From assembly GCA_964510525.1 (NCBI GenBank), contig CAZECE010000098.1, positions 1-36,845 on the forward strand: 36,845 bases of DNA, in the 5' to 3' direction. The stretch comes from CAZECE01 sp964510525 (lineage in GTDB: Bacteria > Pseudomonadota > Gammaproteobacteria > Pseudomonadales > JANQJO01). Position numbers and translations under genes: made by a program. Positions 1 through 10,300 of the stretch are shown here, piece after piece. Within the stretch, counting starts at the first letter, position 1. Each line of letters opens with the position of its first letter. Below the pieces are notes generated by a model. That model worked only from the letters and a program-made list of their open reading frames with translations, did not search any database and was not told the origin of the DNA.

Positions 1-746
1 AAGGGTAAATGACACAACTTTGGCGCAGTCCAGCCAAAATATTCGTACAATTTCAAATGCTTTGGCGCCGAATTAATCCATTCTTCGCCTCGAATGACAT
101 GCGTGATGCCCATCAGATGATCATCGACAACATTAGCTAAATGGTATGTAGGCAAACCGTCCGATTTTAACAGAATTTGCATATCGACTTGAGACCAATC
201 AATTTCAACGGTCCCTCGCAATAAGTCTTCCACCACGCATTTACCTGCTGCGGGGACTTTCATCCGAATGACATAGGGCTCACCAGCTTCAATGCGCGCT
301 TTTACTTCGTCTTCCGGTAATTCTGGATTCTCTAACTTGATGCCCGTATTTAGGCCTTGTGCCTTGCGCGCGCTTCGAATCGCATCGAGCTCTTCTGGTG
401 TTCGGAAACAATGGAAAGCATGACCACTGCGAACCAGCTGTTCTGCGTATTCGCGGTACACATGCGTACGCTCACTCTGTCGATACGGACCTTTTTGGCC
501 GCCGATATCGGGCCCTTCATCCCAATCGAGCCCCAGCCATTGCAACGATTGAAGAATCTGTTGTTCATAAGCAGGATGGCTGCGTGCTTGATCGGTATCT
601 TCAATGCGAAGAATGAATTCACCACCATGTTGCCGAGCAAAACACAAATTGAACAGCGCGATGTACGCGGTACCAACGTGAGGTGCTCCAGTGGGCGATG
701 GGGCAATTCGAGTCCGCACCGTCATATCATGGTTTTCTCCAGTCAT
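1..746 (-). CDS. gltX: Glutamyl-tRNA synthetase, N-terminal part (runs off the left edge)
   Basis: Class I aminoacyl-tRNA synthetase that charges tRNA-Glu with glutamate in the cytoplasm. The first roughly 248 codons are present; the C-terminal part, including KMSKS and the anticodon-binding domain, lies beyond position 1. The start of the protein shows the family signature APSPTGAPHVGTAY, in which HVGT is the HIGH-type ATP-binding motif, followed by the usual RIEDTDQ, GPYRQSER and DGLPTYHLANVVDD segments. Two in-frame ATGs are possible: 746 (after AAGGA) and 725, which gives the common MTVRTRIAPSP start; 725 agrees better with relatives. It lies 81 bases downstream of cysG on the same strand, with a possible promoter of its own in the gap. 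Confidence 0.95.
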   Translation of the reverse strand, partial: MTGENHDMTVRTRIAPSPTGAPHVGTAYIALFNLCFARQHGGEFILRIEDTDQARSHPAYEQQILQSLQWLGLDWDEGPDIGGQKGPYRQSERTHVYREYAEQLVRSGHAFHCFRTPEELDAIRSARKAQGLNTGIKLENPELPEDEVKARIEAGEPYVIRMKVPAAGKCVVEDLLRGTVEIDWSQVDMQILLKSDGLPTYHLANVVDDHLMGITHVIRGEEWINSAPKHLKLYEYFGWTAPKLCHLP

Positions 747-763
747 GACAAAAAGTTCCTTAG

Positions 764-792
764 TTTCTACACAATATTGATGTTTATTTCAA
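764..792 (-). promoter_or_regulatory. Possible sigma-70 promoter for gltX
   Basis: On the minus strand TTGAAA (787-792) and TAGAAA (764-769) are separated by 17 bases in the AT-rich cysG-gltX gap. They match four or five of six bases of the consensus boxes and sit just ahead of the gltX ribosome site. This rests on sequence match only; read-through from cysG is equally possible. Confidence 0.35.
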
Positions 793-827
793 ATAAGAAA
801 ACGCTTTACGCTTTGAAAAATTCATAA

Positions 828-2246
828 TCACAACATTTTATTCTGAAACCAGCTTAAGTTTGAATGAAGGTTAACCACATGACCAATGATTATCAAGCTG
901 GGACTCAACGACCCATTTGTACTAACCAATTCAATAATGGATTGCAATGTGCCGACGACGACCTGCTGTTTAGGCCGGGTACCATTGGCAACCACAGCAA
1001 CGGGGGTTTCAGCTTTTTTTCCTGCCGCTATTAAAGAAGACGCGATAATCGGCAAGCTGATCAGCCCCATATAAAACACCAAGGTTTCATTCTCTTGGCA
1101 GTAGCTCTTCCAAGGTAGATCTAACTGCCCTGCTTTCAAATGACCGGTTACAAAGCGCACAGATTGAGCATGGTCTCGGTGCGTCAGAGGGATGCCCGCG
1201 TAAGCACTGCAGCCATTCGCAGCGGTAATTCCTGGGACTACTTGAAAATTAATACCCGCCTGAGCCAACTGGTCTATCTCTTCGCCCCCTCGACCAAATA
1301 TAAAAGGATCCCCTCCTTTTAACCGGCACACCCGTTTGCCTTCTTTTGCCAATCGAACCAGCAGTAGATTAATCTCATCTTGGGGTATGCTGTGATCATT
1401 GGGTTTTTTTCCCGCGTAGATACGCTCAGCATCGCGTCGTACGAGATCCATGATATCGGCAGACACCAAACGGTCATAAACCACGACATCACATTGCTGC
1501 ATTAAACGCAAAGCCTTGAAAGTCAGCAGGTCTGGATCGCCTGGCCCTGCCCCAACCAGATAAACTTCGCCTTGTACTGTCGAAGTAAATGTCGAATCAG
1601 AAGATTGAGTAGCAACGTATTCTTCAAGCGTCTTAGCTAAAATCGCTTTTGCTTCATGCATCTGACCTGATATGACCCGTTCCACAGCGGGCCCAGAAAA
1701 AATACTTTCCCAATATTGGCGACGCAACGACCCTGAATTGAGCTTTTGTTTGACTGTGTCTCGAAACTGCCCGGCCATTTGCGCCAGTTTGTCGTAACGT
1801 TTCGGTACCAGAGATTCTATTTTTGCTCTAAGGTAGCGTGCTAATACGGGTGCTTGGCCACTGCTGGTAATACCTATTACGATGGGGTCCCTATCCACTA
1901 TGGCCGGGAAAATAAATTGGCAATGTGCTGGATCATCCACCACATTCACCAACACCCCAGCGGACACGGCCGCTTGATATACCTCGAGATTCACACCATT
2001 GATTTCAGTAGCCGCAATCACCAATTTTTTACTGTCAACGTCCCTGGGTTCAAATCGGCGTTCTAGCCAAACACCCTGAGTATCTTCCAGTAATGCCTTT
2101 AATTCTGGATGAATTTTAGGTGAAACGACCACCACATGTGCATGAGCGCGGGCCAACATGGTCGACTTACGCAGCGCCACTTCTCCTCCACCAACAACCA
2201 AACAGGCAGCCGAGGTGACGTCTACGTTTATGGGCAGGTATTTCAT
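828..2246 (-). CDS. cysG: Siroheme synthase CysG (trifunctional)
   Basis: Makes siroheme from uroporphyrinogen III for sulfite and nitrite reductases. The N-terminal half is the NAD-dependent precorrin-2 dehydrogenase/ferrochelatase: nucleotide-binding VVGGGEVALRK at residues 17-27, NVVDDP with the catalytic-type Asp104, and the serine at position 128 that is phosphorylated in the enterobacterial enzyme. The C-terminal half is the SAM-dependent uroporphyrinogen methyltransferase, with VGAGPGDPDLLT at about 231-242, then CRLKGGDPFIFGRGGEE and VVPGITAA. The length of 472 aa is close to the 457 aa of E. coli CysG. It starts 61 bases after serS stops on the same strand. The crcB-serS-cysG order is also found in Pseudomonas. 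Confidence 0.96.
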   Translation of the reverse strand: MKYLPINVDVTSAACLVVGGGEVALRKSTMLARAHAHVVVVSPKIHPELKALLEDTQGVWLERRFEPRDVDSKKLVIAATEINGVNLEVYQAAVSAGVLVNVVDDPAHCQFIFPAIVDRDPIVIGITSSGQAPVLARYLRAKIESLVPKRYDKLAQMAGQFRDTVKQKLNSGSLRRQYWESIFSGPAVERVISGQMHEAKAILAKTLEEYVATQSSDSTFTSTVQGEVYLVGAGPGDPDLLTFKALRLMQQCDVVVYDRLVSADIMDLVRRDAERIYAGKKPNDHSIPQDEINLLLVRLAKEGKRVCRLKGGDPFIFGRGGEEIDQLAQAGINFQVVPGITAANGCSAYAGIPLTHRDHAQSVRFVTGHLKAGQLDLPWKSYCQENETLVFYMGLISLPIIASSLIAAGKKAETPVAVVANGTRPKQQVVVGTLQSIIELVSTNGSLSPSLIIIGHVVNLHSNLSWFQNKML

Positions 2247-2307
2247 GATAATTCTTACACTGTAAAGCTTAAAAGCCAGATTTAATTGAAACGCTACTTA
2301 TTCAGTT

Positions 2308-3582
2308 TTATTGTATTAGCGTTTGGCCGCCCATATAGTCTTGCAACACGTCAGGGACTCGAATGGAGCCATCTGCATTTTGATAATTTTCAATAACAGC
2401 AATTAACGTACGCCCGACCGCTAAACCTGAGCCATTTAAGGTATGCAGTAATTCAGGCTTTTTCATTTGAGCATGGCGCCAACGCGCTTGCATTCTGCGA
2501 GCTTGGAACGATTCGGTGTTACTGCAAGAAGAAATTTCACGATACGTGTTTTGACCCGGTAACCAGACTTCAAGATCATAGGTTTTCGCTGCAGAAAACC
2601 CCATATCACCAGTGCACAACAGCATCACTCGATAAGGTAATTCGAGTTGCTGTAGAACGGTTTCAGCATGTTGGGTTAATTCCTCTAACGCCTCATAAGA
2701 TTGCTCACCTCTGACAATATGAACCAGCTCTACCTTTTCAAATTGGTGTTGACGTATTAGACCTCTGGTATCCTGACCGTAAGCCCCAGCTTCACTGCGA
2801 AAACTCGCTGAATGACAAACAAATTTCATCGGCAGGTCTTCAGCTGAAACCAGGGTATCTCGAACTAAATTGGTGACAGGTACTTCTGCGGTGGGGATTA
2901 AATAATGCTGTCGATCGTTTTCTATCTTAAACAAATCTTCTTCAAACTTTGGCAGTTGCCCCGTACCCTGCAGCATCTCAGCATTCACTAAAAATGGGAC
3001 ATAGACCTCTTGATAGCCGTGTTGCTGAGTGTGTAAATCCAACATAAATTGGCTTAGCGCACGATGCAGTTTGGCGATTTGGTTTCTCAACACACAAAAC
3101 CGACTGCCAGAGAGCTTCGCCCCCGATTCAAAATCAATGCCCCCTAAGGCTTCACCTAAAGCAACATGATCCTTGGGCTCAAATTCGAAATCGGTTGGGC
3201 TGCCCCAGGTTCTTATTTGCTGATTATCCGCCTCAGATCCACCTTCAGGAACCGATTCATGAGGCAAATTAGGTATATTCAGGGAATAATCTTCTAAAGT
3301 CTGTTGTAAGTCTTTTAAAGCGGATTGATGTTCATCTAACTGCTCTCCTATGGCCTTCACCTCAGCCATAATGACTTCTACAGGCTCTCCTTTCGCTTTA
3401 GCTTGACCAATGGCTTTAGACTTTTGAGTCCTTTGGTTTTGCAGTTGCTCCGTTTCCGTTTGGAGGCTTTTACGACGAGATTCAAGGGATTCATATTCGG
3501 CGATATCGAGCTTAAAACCTCGTTTATTAAGTTGTTCTGCTACAAAAGAAAGGTCACTGCGAAGAAGTTTCGGATCAAGCAT
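2308..3582 (-). CDS. serS: Seryl-tRNA synthetase
   Basis: Class II synthetase that charges tRNA-Ser (and tRNA-Sec where present). The 424-aa protein has the N-terminal tRNA-binding long-arm coiled coil (about residues 30-105, rich in Glu, Gln and Lys) and then the catalytic core. Motif 2 is visible as FRSEAGAYGQDTRGLIRQHQF and motif 3 as GSGLAVGRTLIAVIENYQ. Length matches the family (430 in E. coli). It is the middle gene of crcB-serS-cysG; the gap from crcB is 46 bases. A tRNA-Ser(UGA), one of its substrates, lies elsewhere in this window at 20992-21081. Confidence 0.97.
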   Translation of the reverse strand: MLDPKLLRSDLSFVAEQLNKRGFKLDIAEYESLESRRKSLQTETEQLQNQRTQKSKAIGQAKAKGEPVEVIMAEVKAIGEQLDEHQSALKDLQQTLEDYSLNIPNLPHESVPEGGSEADNQQIRTWGSPTDFEFEPKDHVALGEALGGIDFESGAKLSGSRFCVLRNQIAKLHRALSQFMLDLHTQQHGYQEVYVPFLVNAEMLQGTGQLPKFEEDLFKIENDRQHYLIPTAEVPVTNLVRDTLVSAEDLPMKFVCHSASFRSEAGAYGQDTRGLIRQHQFEKVELVHIVRGEQSYEALEELTQHAETVLQQLELPYRVMLLCTGDMGFSAAKTYDLEVWLPGQNTYREISSCSNTESFQARRMQARWRHAQMKKPELLHTLNGSGLAVGRTLIAVIENYQNADGSIRVPDVLQDYMGGQTLIQ

Positions 3583-3628
3583 CGGTTGGCGTCCACTACA
3601 GGTTAAAATGCGATCTAATATGGGGTGC

Positions 3629-4018
3629 CTAGTGTACCAATTTCAAACCCATCAAAACAGCCAGCAAGCCGAGTACAACACTCAATAAAACGTTCAACAG
3701 GGACAATACCCAGTCGCCGGCCTGAATCAGGCGAATGGTGTCGTAAGAAAACGTTGAAAACGTGGTAAAAGCGCCTAAAAAGCCAACGAATAAGAAGGCT
3801 TTTAAGGGCTCTGACAGCATGCCATGGCGCAGTAGGCTGCCAGATAACACGCCAATGGCAAAACACCCTAGAATATTGACTATTAAAATGGCCACTGGAA
3901 ATCGAGTCACCTCAGGTGTTAGCCAACCGTCTATCCAGCTGTCAACCCAGCTAAAAAGCAGCCAGCGGAGCGAACTGCCCAAGGCTCCGCCAAGTATGAT
4001 AGGAATTAAAAGCTTCAT
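3629..4018 (-). CDS. crcB: Fluoride exporter CrcB/Fluc
   Basis: Small inner-membrane dimeric fluoride channel that lowers cytoplasmic fluoride. The 129-aa protein has four predicted membrane segments and the family signatures GGALGSSLRWLL near the N terminus, NILGCFAIGVLSG in the second helix and GFLGAFTTFSTFSYDT, which carries the phenylalanine/threonine region that lines the pore. AAGG six bases before the ATG is a good ribosome site. No fluoride riboswitch was recognised in the short leader between crcB and the divergent nitroreductase gene. It heads the crcB-serS-cysG string. Confidence 0.94.
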   Translation of the reverse strand: MKLLIPIILGGALGSSLRWLLFSWVDSWIDGWLTPEVTRFPVAILIVNILGCFAIGVLSGSLLRHGMLSEPLKAFLFVGFLGAFTTFSTFSYDTIRLIQAGDWVLSLLNVLLSVVLGLLAVLMGLKLVH

Positions 4019-4153
4019 TGAGTACCTTTTGACTTGTATTCACACCCGTGATTTGATCACAGGTGCTGTAGCTTCAGCACGCAATTATCACACATCAACA
4101 CACTATTCATAGACACTAATAGACTTGATATGAATAGAATAAATAGGAATTAC

Positions 4154-4723
4154 ATGGACGCTCTTACCTGCATTCAAACTCGACGTAGTCAAGCACAGCT
4201 TACCTCACCAGCTCCAGACTCCCCCACCTTAGAAAAGATTCTGAAAGTCGCTTTAAATGCTCCCGATCATGGCTTGCTTCGCCCATGGCGGATCACCGTT
4301 TTGACAGAAAACGGCTTAATCAAACTGGGGGATTTAATGGCCGCGATTCATCAGCGTCAAGCTAATGCCAAAGGCCTTAAGCTAACCACCGAACAACTTG
4401 AGCACACACGATCAAGACCGCAACGTGCCCCTATGATACTAGTGGTGGGTTGTAAAGTGACGCTAGAGCATAAAATTCCCGTAGTTGAGCAGCAATTAGC
4501 AACCGGCGCCCTAACCCAAAATTTACAGTTAGCCTTTCATGCCGCTGGATTTGGCTGTATTTGGCGAACGGGAGAGTGGTCATATCACGCCGAGATTAAA
4601 CAGGCTTTTGGATTAGAGGAACACGACCTATTAACCGGCTTTCTATACGTAGGCACCCCCGCAACACCCTGTAAACCCCGAACCGAATTTAAGTTCAGCG
4701 ATTATGTTCAGTTTTGGTCATAA
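4154..4723 (+). CDS. Nitroreductase family protein, YdjA-like
   Basis: Probably an FMN-dependent NAD(P)H oxidoreductase of the small YdjA branch; the physiological substrate of this branch is unknown. The 189-aa protein matches the family length and shows the Arg-Arg-Ser FMN phosphate contact near residue 11 (QTRRSQ), the APDHGLLRPWR block, and the late GFGCIWRTG and GFLYVGTP blocks typical of YdjA. The ATG at 4154 is preferred because AGGA stands five bases before it and relatives begin with MDAL; an in-frame ATG at 4130 would add eight residues. It is transcribed away from crcB and stands alone, with 189 bases to the next gene. Confidence 0.9.
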   Translation: MDALTCIQTRRSQAQLTSPAPDSPTLEKILKVALNAPDHGLLRPWRITVLTENGLIKLGDLMAAIHQRQANAKGLKLTTEQLEHTRSRPQRAPMILVVGCKVTLEHKIPVVEQQLATGALTQNLQLAFHAAGFGCIWRTGEWSYHAEIKQAFGLEEHDLLTGFLYVGTPATPCKPRTEFKFSDYVQFWS

Positions 4724-4754
4724 CAACTCTGATCTTCAAAACGCAAAACAATAA

Positions 4755-4766
4755 GACTGGCCAGTC
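4755..4766. promoter_or_regulatory. 12-base perfect palindrome, possible operator
   Basis: GACTGGCCAGTC reads identically on both strands and lies in the gap between the nitroreductase gene and the gene at 4913, about 50 bases ahead of a possible promoter. It could be a dimeric regulator site. Chance occurrence cannot be excluded. Confidence 0.2.
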
Positions 4767-4817
4767 ACAAAGTGGTTGCACTCATCTGGTAACTTTTGCA
4801 TACTCATATGCACTGAT

Positions 4818-4847
4818 TTGACGCAATGCATTTGGAAGGCTTTTAAA
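4818..4847 (+). promoter_or_regulatory. Possible sigma-70 promoter for the gene at 4913
   Basis: TTGACG (4818-4823) and TTTTAA or TTTAAA (4841-4847) are spaced 17-18 bases apart, about 65 bases before the coding start. The upstream box matches five of six consensus bases; the downstream box is weaker. Confidence 0.4.
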
Positions 4848-4912
4848 GCACCTTAAATAAAAGCGCCGTCTCCTGAACTGTAATCAAGTATGCTTGAGGA
4901 GGCACTATAACA

Positions 4913-5785
4913 ATGAGGGAAGTTAATTCATTTGTAGGCAAGGCCGTCAGACCGGTTCGTCATTTCATAAAACAAAAGGTTGAAAACGTAGGCCTGTTGT
5001 TTTCCATCCATGCGCTGACTGCGCGGGCACTCGCCTCCTGCTTTAATCACATCGTATTACCAGCGCGCCTCATGCTGCAGCCATCTCAATCGGCCGTACA
5101 ATTAAAAAACGCGCATTGGCAACAGCAGGCTCCGGTTATAGACAGCGCACTTGGCCGAGAGTCTGTCCCCTCTCTCCCTCCTAGGCAAGCGCTTACTCGG
5201 TACATCAGTCAGATTCCTGAAGAAAACTGGCGTGTTATCGAGTCTGAGAACATAATTATCCGCGCAGCAGAACCCGTTGACCGCCCTGGGATCGAGGCAA
5301 TAGAAGCAACGATTCATTTACAACAAATAGATCTCAACGTCCTTGAGCAATTGTTAGGAAGCGGACAAGTGTTCGCGGACAACATACACTCTTATCCGTT
5401 TATATCGGGTCAGTTAATTAAAGCGGCCAATGTTCAAGAAAATACTCCAGCCTTGCTCAAATTTGATGTAATGCTCGCAGGGTCGGTTTATATGGATGTA
5501 TTTCAAAGCGAAGGGGATCACAATGGGGATAAAAGAACCCTCAAATACAACATTACTCAAAACCAGGCTAGAAAAAACGCCATCATTAAAGCATTAGAAA
5601 TCAAAGCCACTATTGTACAAAACAACAATGGCATTGACTTAAGCTTCGCATTTTACGCCAATCGTTTTGAAGAATACGAAAACGTGTCAGGGTATGAGAT
5701 TTATTTAACGCGCAAAGCCAACATCAAAGCCACCAGAGACTCCATGCTCAATTTACAAAATGCTATTTCTGAAGCACGAGTTTAA
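4913..5785 (+). CDS. Hypothetical protein, 290 aa, family not recognised
   Basis: I do not recognise this protein. The start is well supported: GGAGG lies ten bases before the ATG, and a promoter-like pair stands upstream. There is no signal peptide; the N-terminal 45 residues are basic and mildly hydrophobic, which could form an amphipathic helix. Residues from about 165 to the end are polar, Asn/Lys-rich and look like alternating strand and helix. The sequence KYNITQNQARKNAIIKALE and the C-terminal stretch with many Lys and Ala suggest a soluble domain. It is a single-gene unit between a nitroreductase and the convergent pgpA, 21 bases from the pgpA stop. No function is proposed. Confidence 0.75.
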   Translation: MREVNSFVGKAVRPVRHFIKQKVENVGLLFSIHALTARALASCFNHIVLPARLMLQPSQSAVQLKNAHWQQQAPVIDSALGRESVPSLPPRQALTRYISQIPEENWRVIESENIIIRAAEPVDRPGIEAIEATIHLQQIDLNVLEQLLGSGQVFADNIHSYPFISGQLIKAANVQENTPALLKFDVMLAGSVYMDVFQSEGDHNGDKRTLKYNITQNQARKNAIIKALEIKATIVQNNNGIDLSFAFYANRFEEYENVSGYEIYLTRKANIKATRDSMLNLQNAISEARV

Positions 5786-5806
5786 ACCCGGCTAAGTGCT
5801 GCGTTA

Positions 5807-6295
5807 TTAAAAATGCAATAAGGGTTGTAAACAGAAAACCGTCAACGCACTTAAAATACCGGCAGCGGTATCATCAAACAACGTTCCAGCGGCCCCAGGC
5901 CATCTGGAATCGATATGCCCTACTGGCCAGGGCTTCAATATGTCAAAAAATCGAAAGGTAATAAAACTCAAAACAATGGTGATGGGGTCTATGCCCAATA
6001 ACATGATCGGAATAAACTGACCTGCGAGTTCGTCAATGACAATTTCAGAGCGGTCGTGTTGCTGCCAGTATTGCTCAGTAAGATGGATCACGTACCAAGC
6101 AAACACCGTTACCAACAAAATACTGATGATGCTAAATACTAACGGCAGAGCGACATGGGATGCCAGGAAATAAAATGGCACTGCCAATAACACACCTGGA
6201 ATGGAACCAAATGTGCCGGGAGCAAATTTAATGCGCCCAATAAAACCTAATGTAGCGCAGTGTACGTACCATTTATCAAAAGCTAACAAGGGCAT
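5807..6295 (-). CDS. pgpA: Phosphatidylglycerophosphatase A
   Basis: Inner-membrane phosphatase that converts phosphatidylglycerophosphate to phosphatidylglycerol, the step after PgsA, whose gene is also in this window. The 162-aa protein has the family blocks APGTFGSIPGV, EIVIDELAGQ and FRFFDILKPWP, plus the acidic TLFDDTAAGI near the C terminus. Hydrophobic helices surround these blocks. The ATG at 6295 is chosen over a TTG nine bases upstream. It lies on the same strand 76 bases after the P-loop kinase gene and may be read from the efflux operon. In many gammaproteobacteria pgpA instead follows thiL or the nusB region, so this context is different. Confidence 0.9.
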   Translation of the reverse strand: MPLLAFDKWYVHCATLGFIGRIKFAPGTFGSIPGVLLAVPFYFLASHVALPLVFSIISILLVTVFAWYVIHLTEQYWQQHDRSEIVIDELAGQFIPIMLLGIDPITIVLSFITFRFFDILKPWPVGHIDSRWPGAAGTLFDDTAAGILSALTVFCLQPLLHF

Positions 6296-6371
6296 ACTTC
6301 TCAAGGTCTGTTTTTAGATTTTGCATCGAGAATAGTTGCAAAGCATGCATTGTATATCAAGAGCCATTCAG

Positions 6372-7322
6372 TTATGTCCTTAGCGACGTCATTGTATTAG
6401 ATTTAATCGAGCGATCTGCAGCGAATACAACTTCATGATCCACTCGATCCGGTAAGCAATCAAAACTGTGTCGCGTTAAGCGCTCATAGTGCTGAATAAA
6501 ACGCTTTAGATCAGCTGCCGACATAATCGCAGATGCCTGATCACCCTTTGTTGCTCGTTTCAACTCACCTTCTTGCTGACATCGCCAATCATAAACCACA
6601 TCAAACGATTGTGCATTCAACCACACCCATTCATCAACCATCGCAAACCAATCTTGATATAACCCCCTTAGTTGATCATTCACATAACGTCGCCAAATAC
6701 CCGCCGAATCCTCCTCTTCTTCCAGCGCATTAAGCGGCATCTCTAATTCAGATTCCTCTTGTGGTGTAACATTCAAACACCAGCCTTCAAATAAAATCAC
6801 ATCAACAGGCCCCGTAAACGTCGGCCATTGTGTTGCAGGCATTGGATCATCAGTTGCTTTGTTAAATCGCGGAATGGCTAAGACGGCGCTTGAATCCGAT
6901 TGCAGCTTGTGAAACAGCTCTATGCCAAAAGCAACATCGTGCGTTCCCGGCACTCCCCGTGTTGCAAGCAAAGGATGAATTTTCTGAGACATCTGTTGGC
7001 GTTTATGGTGCGAGAAATAAAAGTCGTCTAAAGAGACATTAACGACGGTTAATGGCCAATAGGTATTCAGTAGACACTCTAACATGTCGGCTAACGTGGA
7101 TTTCCCCGAGCCTTGTGTGCCTGAAATGCCCAGAGTAAACGCGCACTGGGACCGATTGTTAACCGACAATTCTTGCTTATTTGCGATTTGAAGGCTTAAT
7201 GGTACGGCCACCCCGCGCCAAAGTGACTCCGCTCCAGGCCAACGGTGGCCATGCCGTTGCCAACTTTCTTGCAGTTGATTTTGCAGTCGTTCTTGATGAC
7301 TTTGGTTCAAAACACTCGTCAC
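6372..7322 (-). CDS. P-loop kinase of the D-glycerate 3-kinase (GLYK) type
   Basis: Likely an ATP-dependent kinase of the GLYK family, related in fold to uridine and pantothenate kinases; plant GLYK makes 3-phosphoglycerate from D-glycerate. The 316-aa protein shows Walker A GTQGSGKST at residues 68-76, SLDDFY at 97-102, RGVPGTHD at 122-129 and LFEGWC further on, all typical of this family. The gene begins with GTG inside the RND gene's stop (GTGA overlap of four bases), so it is translationally coupled to the pump, an odd partner for a glycerate kinase. An acidic run of Glu in the middle (LNALEEEEDSAG) looks like a surface loop. Substrate is inferred from family only. Confidence 0.82.
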   Translation of the reverse strand: MTSVLNQSHQERLQNQLQESWQRHGHRWPGAESLWRGVAVPLSLQIANKQELSVNNRSQCAFTLGISGTQGSGKSTLADMLECLLNTYWPLTVVNVSLDDFYFSHHKRQQMSQKIHPLLATRGVPGTHDVAFGIELFHKLQSDSSAVLAIPRFNKATDDPMPATQWPTFTGPVDVILFEGWCLNVTPQEESELEMPLNALEEEEDSAGIWRRYVNDQLRGLYQDWFAMVDEWVWLNAQSFDVVYDWRCQQEGELKRATKGDQASAIMSAADLKRFIQHYERLTRHSFDCLPDRVDHEVVFAADRSIKSNTMTSLRT

Positions 7323-10300
7323 ACCAATTTCAATTGCCTAAGGTCCTCAAAAATCATCACCAAAACAGGCACCAACACCAAGGTGACAAAGGTAGAGAAT
7401 ATTACACCAAAGGCCATTGAAACCGCCATCGGAATCAAAAATTGCGCTTGAATGGATGTTTCAAAAAGAATGGGCACCAAACCCGAAAAGGTCGTCGCCG
7501 TAGTTAAAAGAATGGGCCTTAAACGGGCCATCACACTGTGTAAAATTGAGTGGTATAAATTACGAGTGGTTTTATATTGCGTGTTGATAAAATCTAACAG
7601 CACCAAATTATCATTTACCACAATACCGCTGACCGCCGTCATGCCAACCATGGACCACAGCGTTAAATCAAGCCCCATAAACCAATGCCCCATCATCGCA
7701 CCGACAAGGCCAAAAGGCACCGCAAACAACACCAGAAAAGGTTGGATGTAAGAACGAAATAATACCGACATCAACACATACATCACGAATAATGCCAACA
7801 AAGAATATTTCAAAAGAGATTGCATCACTTCTGCACGCAGGTTATTACCCGTTCCCCGTTTCCATTTGACCGTTGGAAAATCAGCCTCAAGCTTGGGCCG
7901 TATCGAACGCTCTAAAGTACTCATGATTCGAGCCGCATCAGCCTGGCTCGAATCCACCTCTGCAACAATCGTCACCGAACGCTCACCATCAATGCGCTTG
8001 ATAGCGGCGGCCCCATCGGTCAACTCAATGCTCGCTAACGTGTTAAGCGGCACCTGACTGCCATTAGGTAGCTTTATGGATAACGTTTCCAGCTTCCACA
8101 AGGTTTGTTCATTTCGCGGTAATTGCATGCGCAAGGGAATCCGAGCATCGTCACGTTCGAGTTTGGCAATCTCCACCCCATGAAACATGCGCTGTATTTG
8201 TCGTGTTAAGTCTTCTAGCGAAATACCATAGGAATACGTTGCCTCGAGTGGCGTCACCACAATGTCTTTGGCGCCTTTCGCAAAATCGCTGCGAATATCA
8301 TGCACCCCGGGAAAACCGACCAGTTGCTGATAGAGATAGTCTGAGGCCGATTTCAAGGCACGATCATCTGACGAAAATAAACCAAGCCTGATTGGCGGCC
8401 CCGGTTTATTCAGCGTGGTCTCAAAACGCAGATCCGTATTTTTCAGGCGATCAGGGATTGCCCGACGCCATTCAGATACGATCTGCTGAGTGGTCAGCGG
8501 CCGATCTTCCGTAGGCGACAGCTCAATGATAACAGCCCCTAAGTGGGTACCCTTTTTTCGAACCGTTTGACCATAAAGTGCAACCGTGTTTAAAAAGGGT
8601 GAGGCGTCTAATGCCAATTCTTTGGTGAACTGGACATTCAACTGCTCAGCAGACAACTCTAACGCTCTAACAGAGTCATTTACAACATGAGACGGTGTAC
8701 CCACAGGAAAATGCAGCTCCGCAGCGATGCTATCGGCTTCAATAGGCGATAACAAATTTATAGAAAGCCATTGACCGGTTAACAGCGCAACGCAGCTCGA
8801 AAACAGCCCGAAAAAAACCATCAAGGTCGCGTAACGCCATTTAAGACACCATGAAATCCAATCTTTTACCCATTTTTTGAGTCGAGAACCCTGAGTTACC
8901 CGCTTAAACCGATTATTTAAACGAATTTTATGTAATATTTTGAATGAGTCATGAATCGGAATTCGTTTCAAACTGACATTCAACACACTCAATAATCGAT
9001 GCAGCTTGTTTTCTGCCTTTAGCCACATCGACAAATGCGCTGGCAAAATTAGAAAAGATTCGACCAATGAAAAAAATAAAATGGCTATCACTACAATCGG
9101 AATACTGCGTATCAATTTGCCCTCAGTGCCGGGTAAAAAAAGCAAGGGCGCAAACATGATAATAGACGTCAATACGGCCAAAAGCACCGGCCTGGATATC
9201 TGTTGCGCTCCTCTTAGGGCTGAAATCGTCATAGTATTTTGCTGTTGACGAAGGCTTTGCGGTATCCTTTCTTGCCAACGGTGAATGTTTTCACCCACAA
9301 TAATGGCATCATCCACCACAATGCCCAATACCAACAAAAAACCAAAAGTTGAAATCATGTTGATGGAAACATCCATCACAGGCATAACAATAAACGCACC
9401 TAGAAACGCGACCGGAATCCCTAAGCTGATCCAAAAAGCCAACCTTAGGTTTAAAAACACCGCCAAAATACCAAATAAAATCAGCAAACCAATGAAGCCA
9501 TTGTCCTGCAGCAATTTGATTCGACTCACGTAATAACGAGAGGTGTCCTGCCAAATCATCGCATTAATGCCATCTGGGAGCTCTTGATTTAGCTGCGCAA
9601 CATAAGCCTTAATTTGTTCAGCGCTTTCAACAATGTTTTCGGTTCCTTGGCGAAACAAACTCAAATAAACTGCAGGCTCTCCATTGTAAGTACCGGAGTA
9701 ATGTTGTGCTTCAAACCCATCAACGACACTGGCCACATCAATGACACGCAACACCCCCCCATCCGGCGTAGTACGCACCACGATTTGTTCCAGATGACGA
9801 GCGTCTACGTAGGTATTCTTCTCTCTAGCTTGGGTTGTTATGGTGCTAGGCCCAGTTTTTAGTCGAACTTCACCACCAACACCAAAGGATAGGTGCTTTT
9901 TGATCGCTACAAAGATCTCTTCAAAGCTGATCTGATAACGTTTGAGATGATCTTCAATGACTTCTAAGCGGACTTCGTTTTTAGGGATATTGCCTATCTC
10001 GACTTCACTGATACTGGGCAAATAGGTCATCTCTGATTTGATCCGTTGCGCCAATGCCTTTAAATCTTGCTGAGACATTCGACCAGAGATCACCAAATAA
10101 CTCAACAAATCACGTCGTAACGCAACAATGCGAACAGTGGGTTGGTCAACCCCATCCGGCCAATCCTGAAGAGTGTCTAAAGCTTGGCTGATTTCCCGCT
10201 CAATCTTATCGGTATTTTTACTGCGCATGACTTCAACACTGATAGAAGCTTTGTGATTTTGCGCGTAACTTCGAATATTTCTCAAACCCGAAACGCCCGC

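Noticed and set aside
350..827. Open frames antisense to or beside the start of gltX
   Set aside because: The gltX frame on the minus strand explains the region; its protein has all expected family blocks.
5772..5800. Hairpin (AGCAC...GTGCT) between the convergent genes at 5785 and 5807
   Set aside because: Five-base stem, loop of about 18 and no T-run; not convincing as a terminator.
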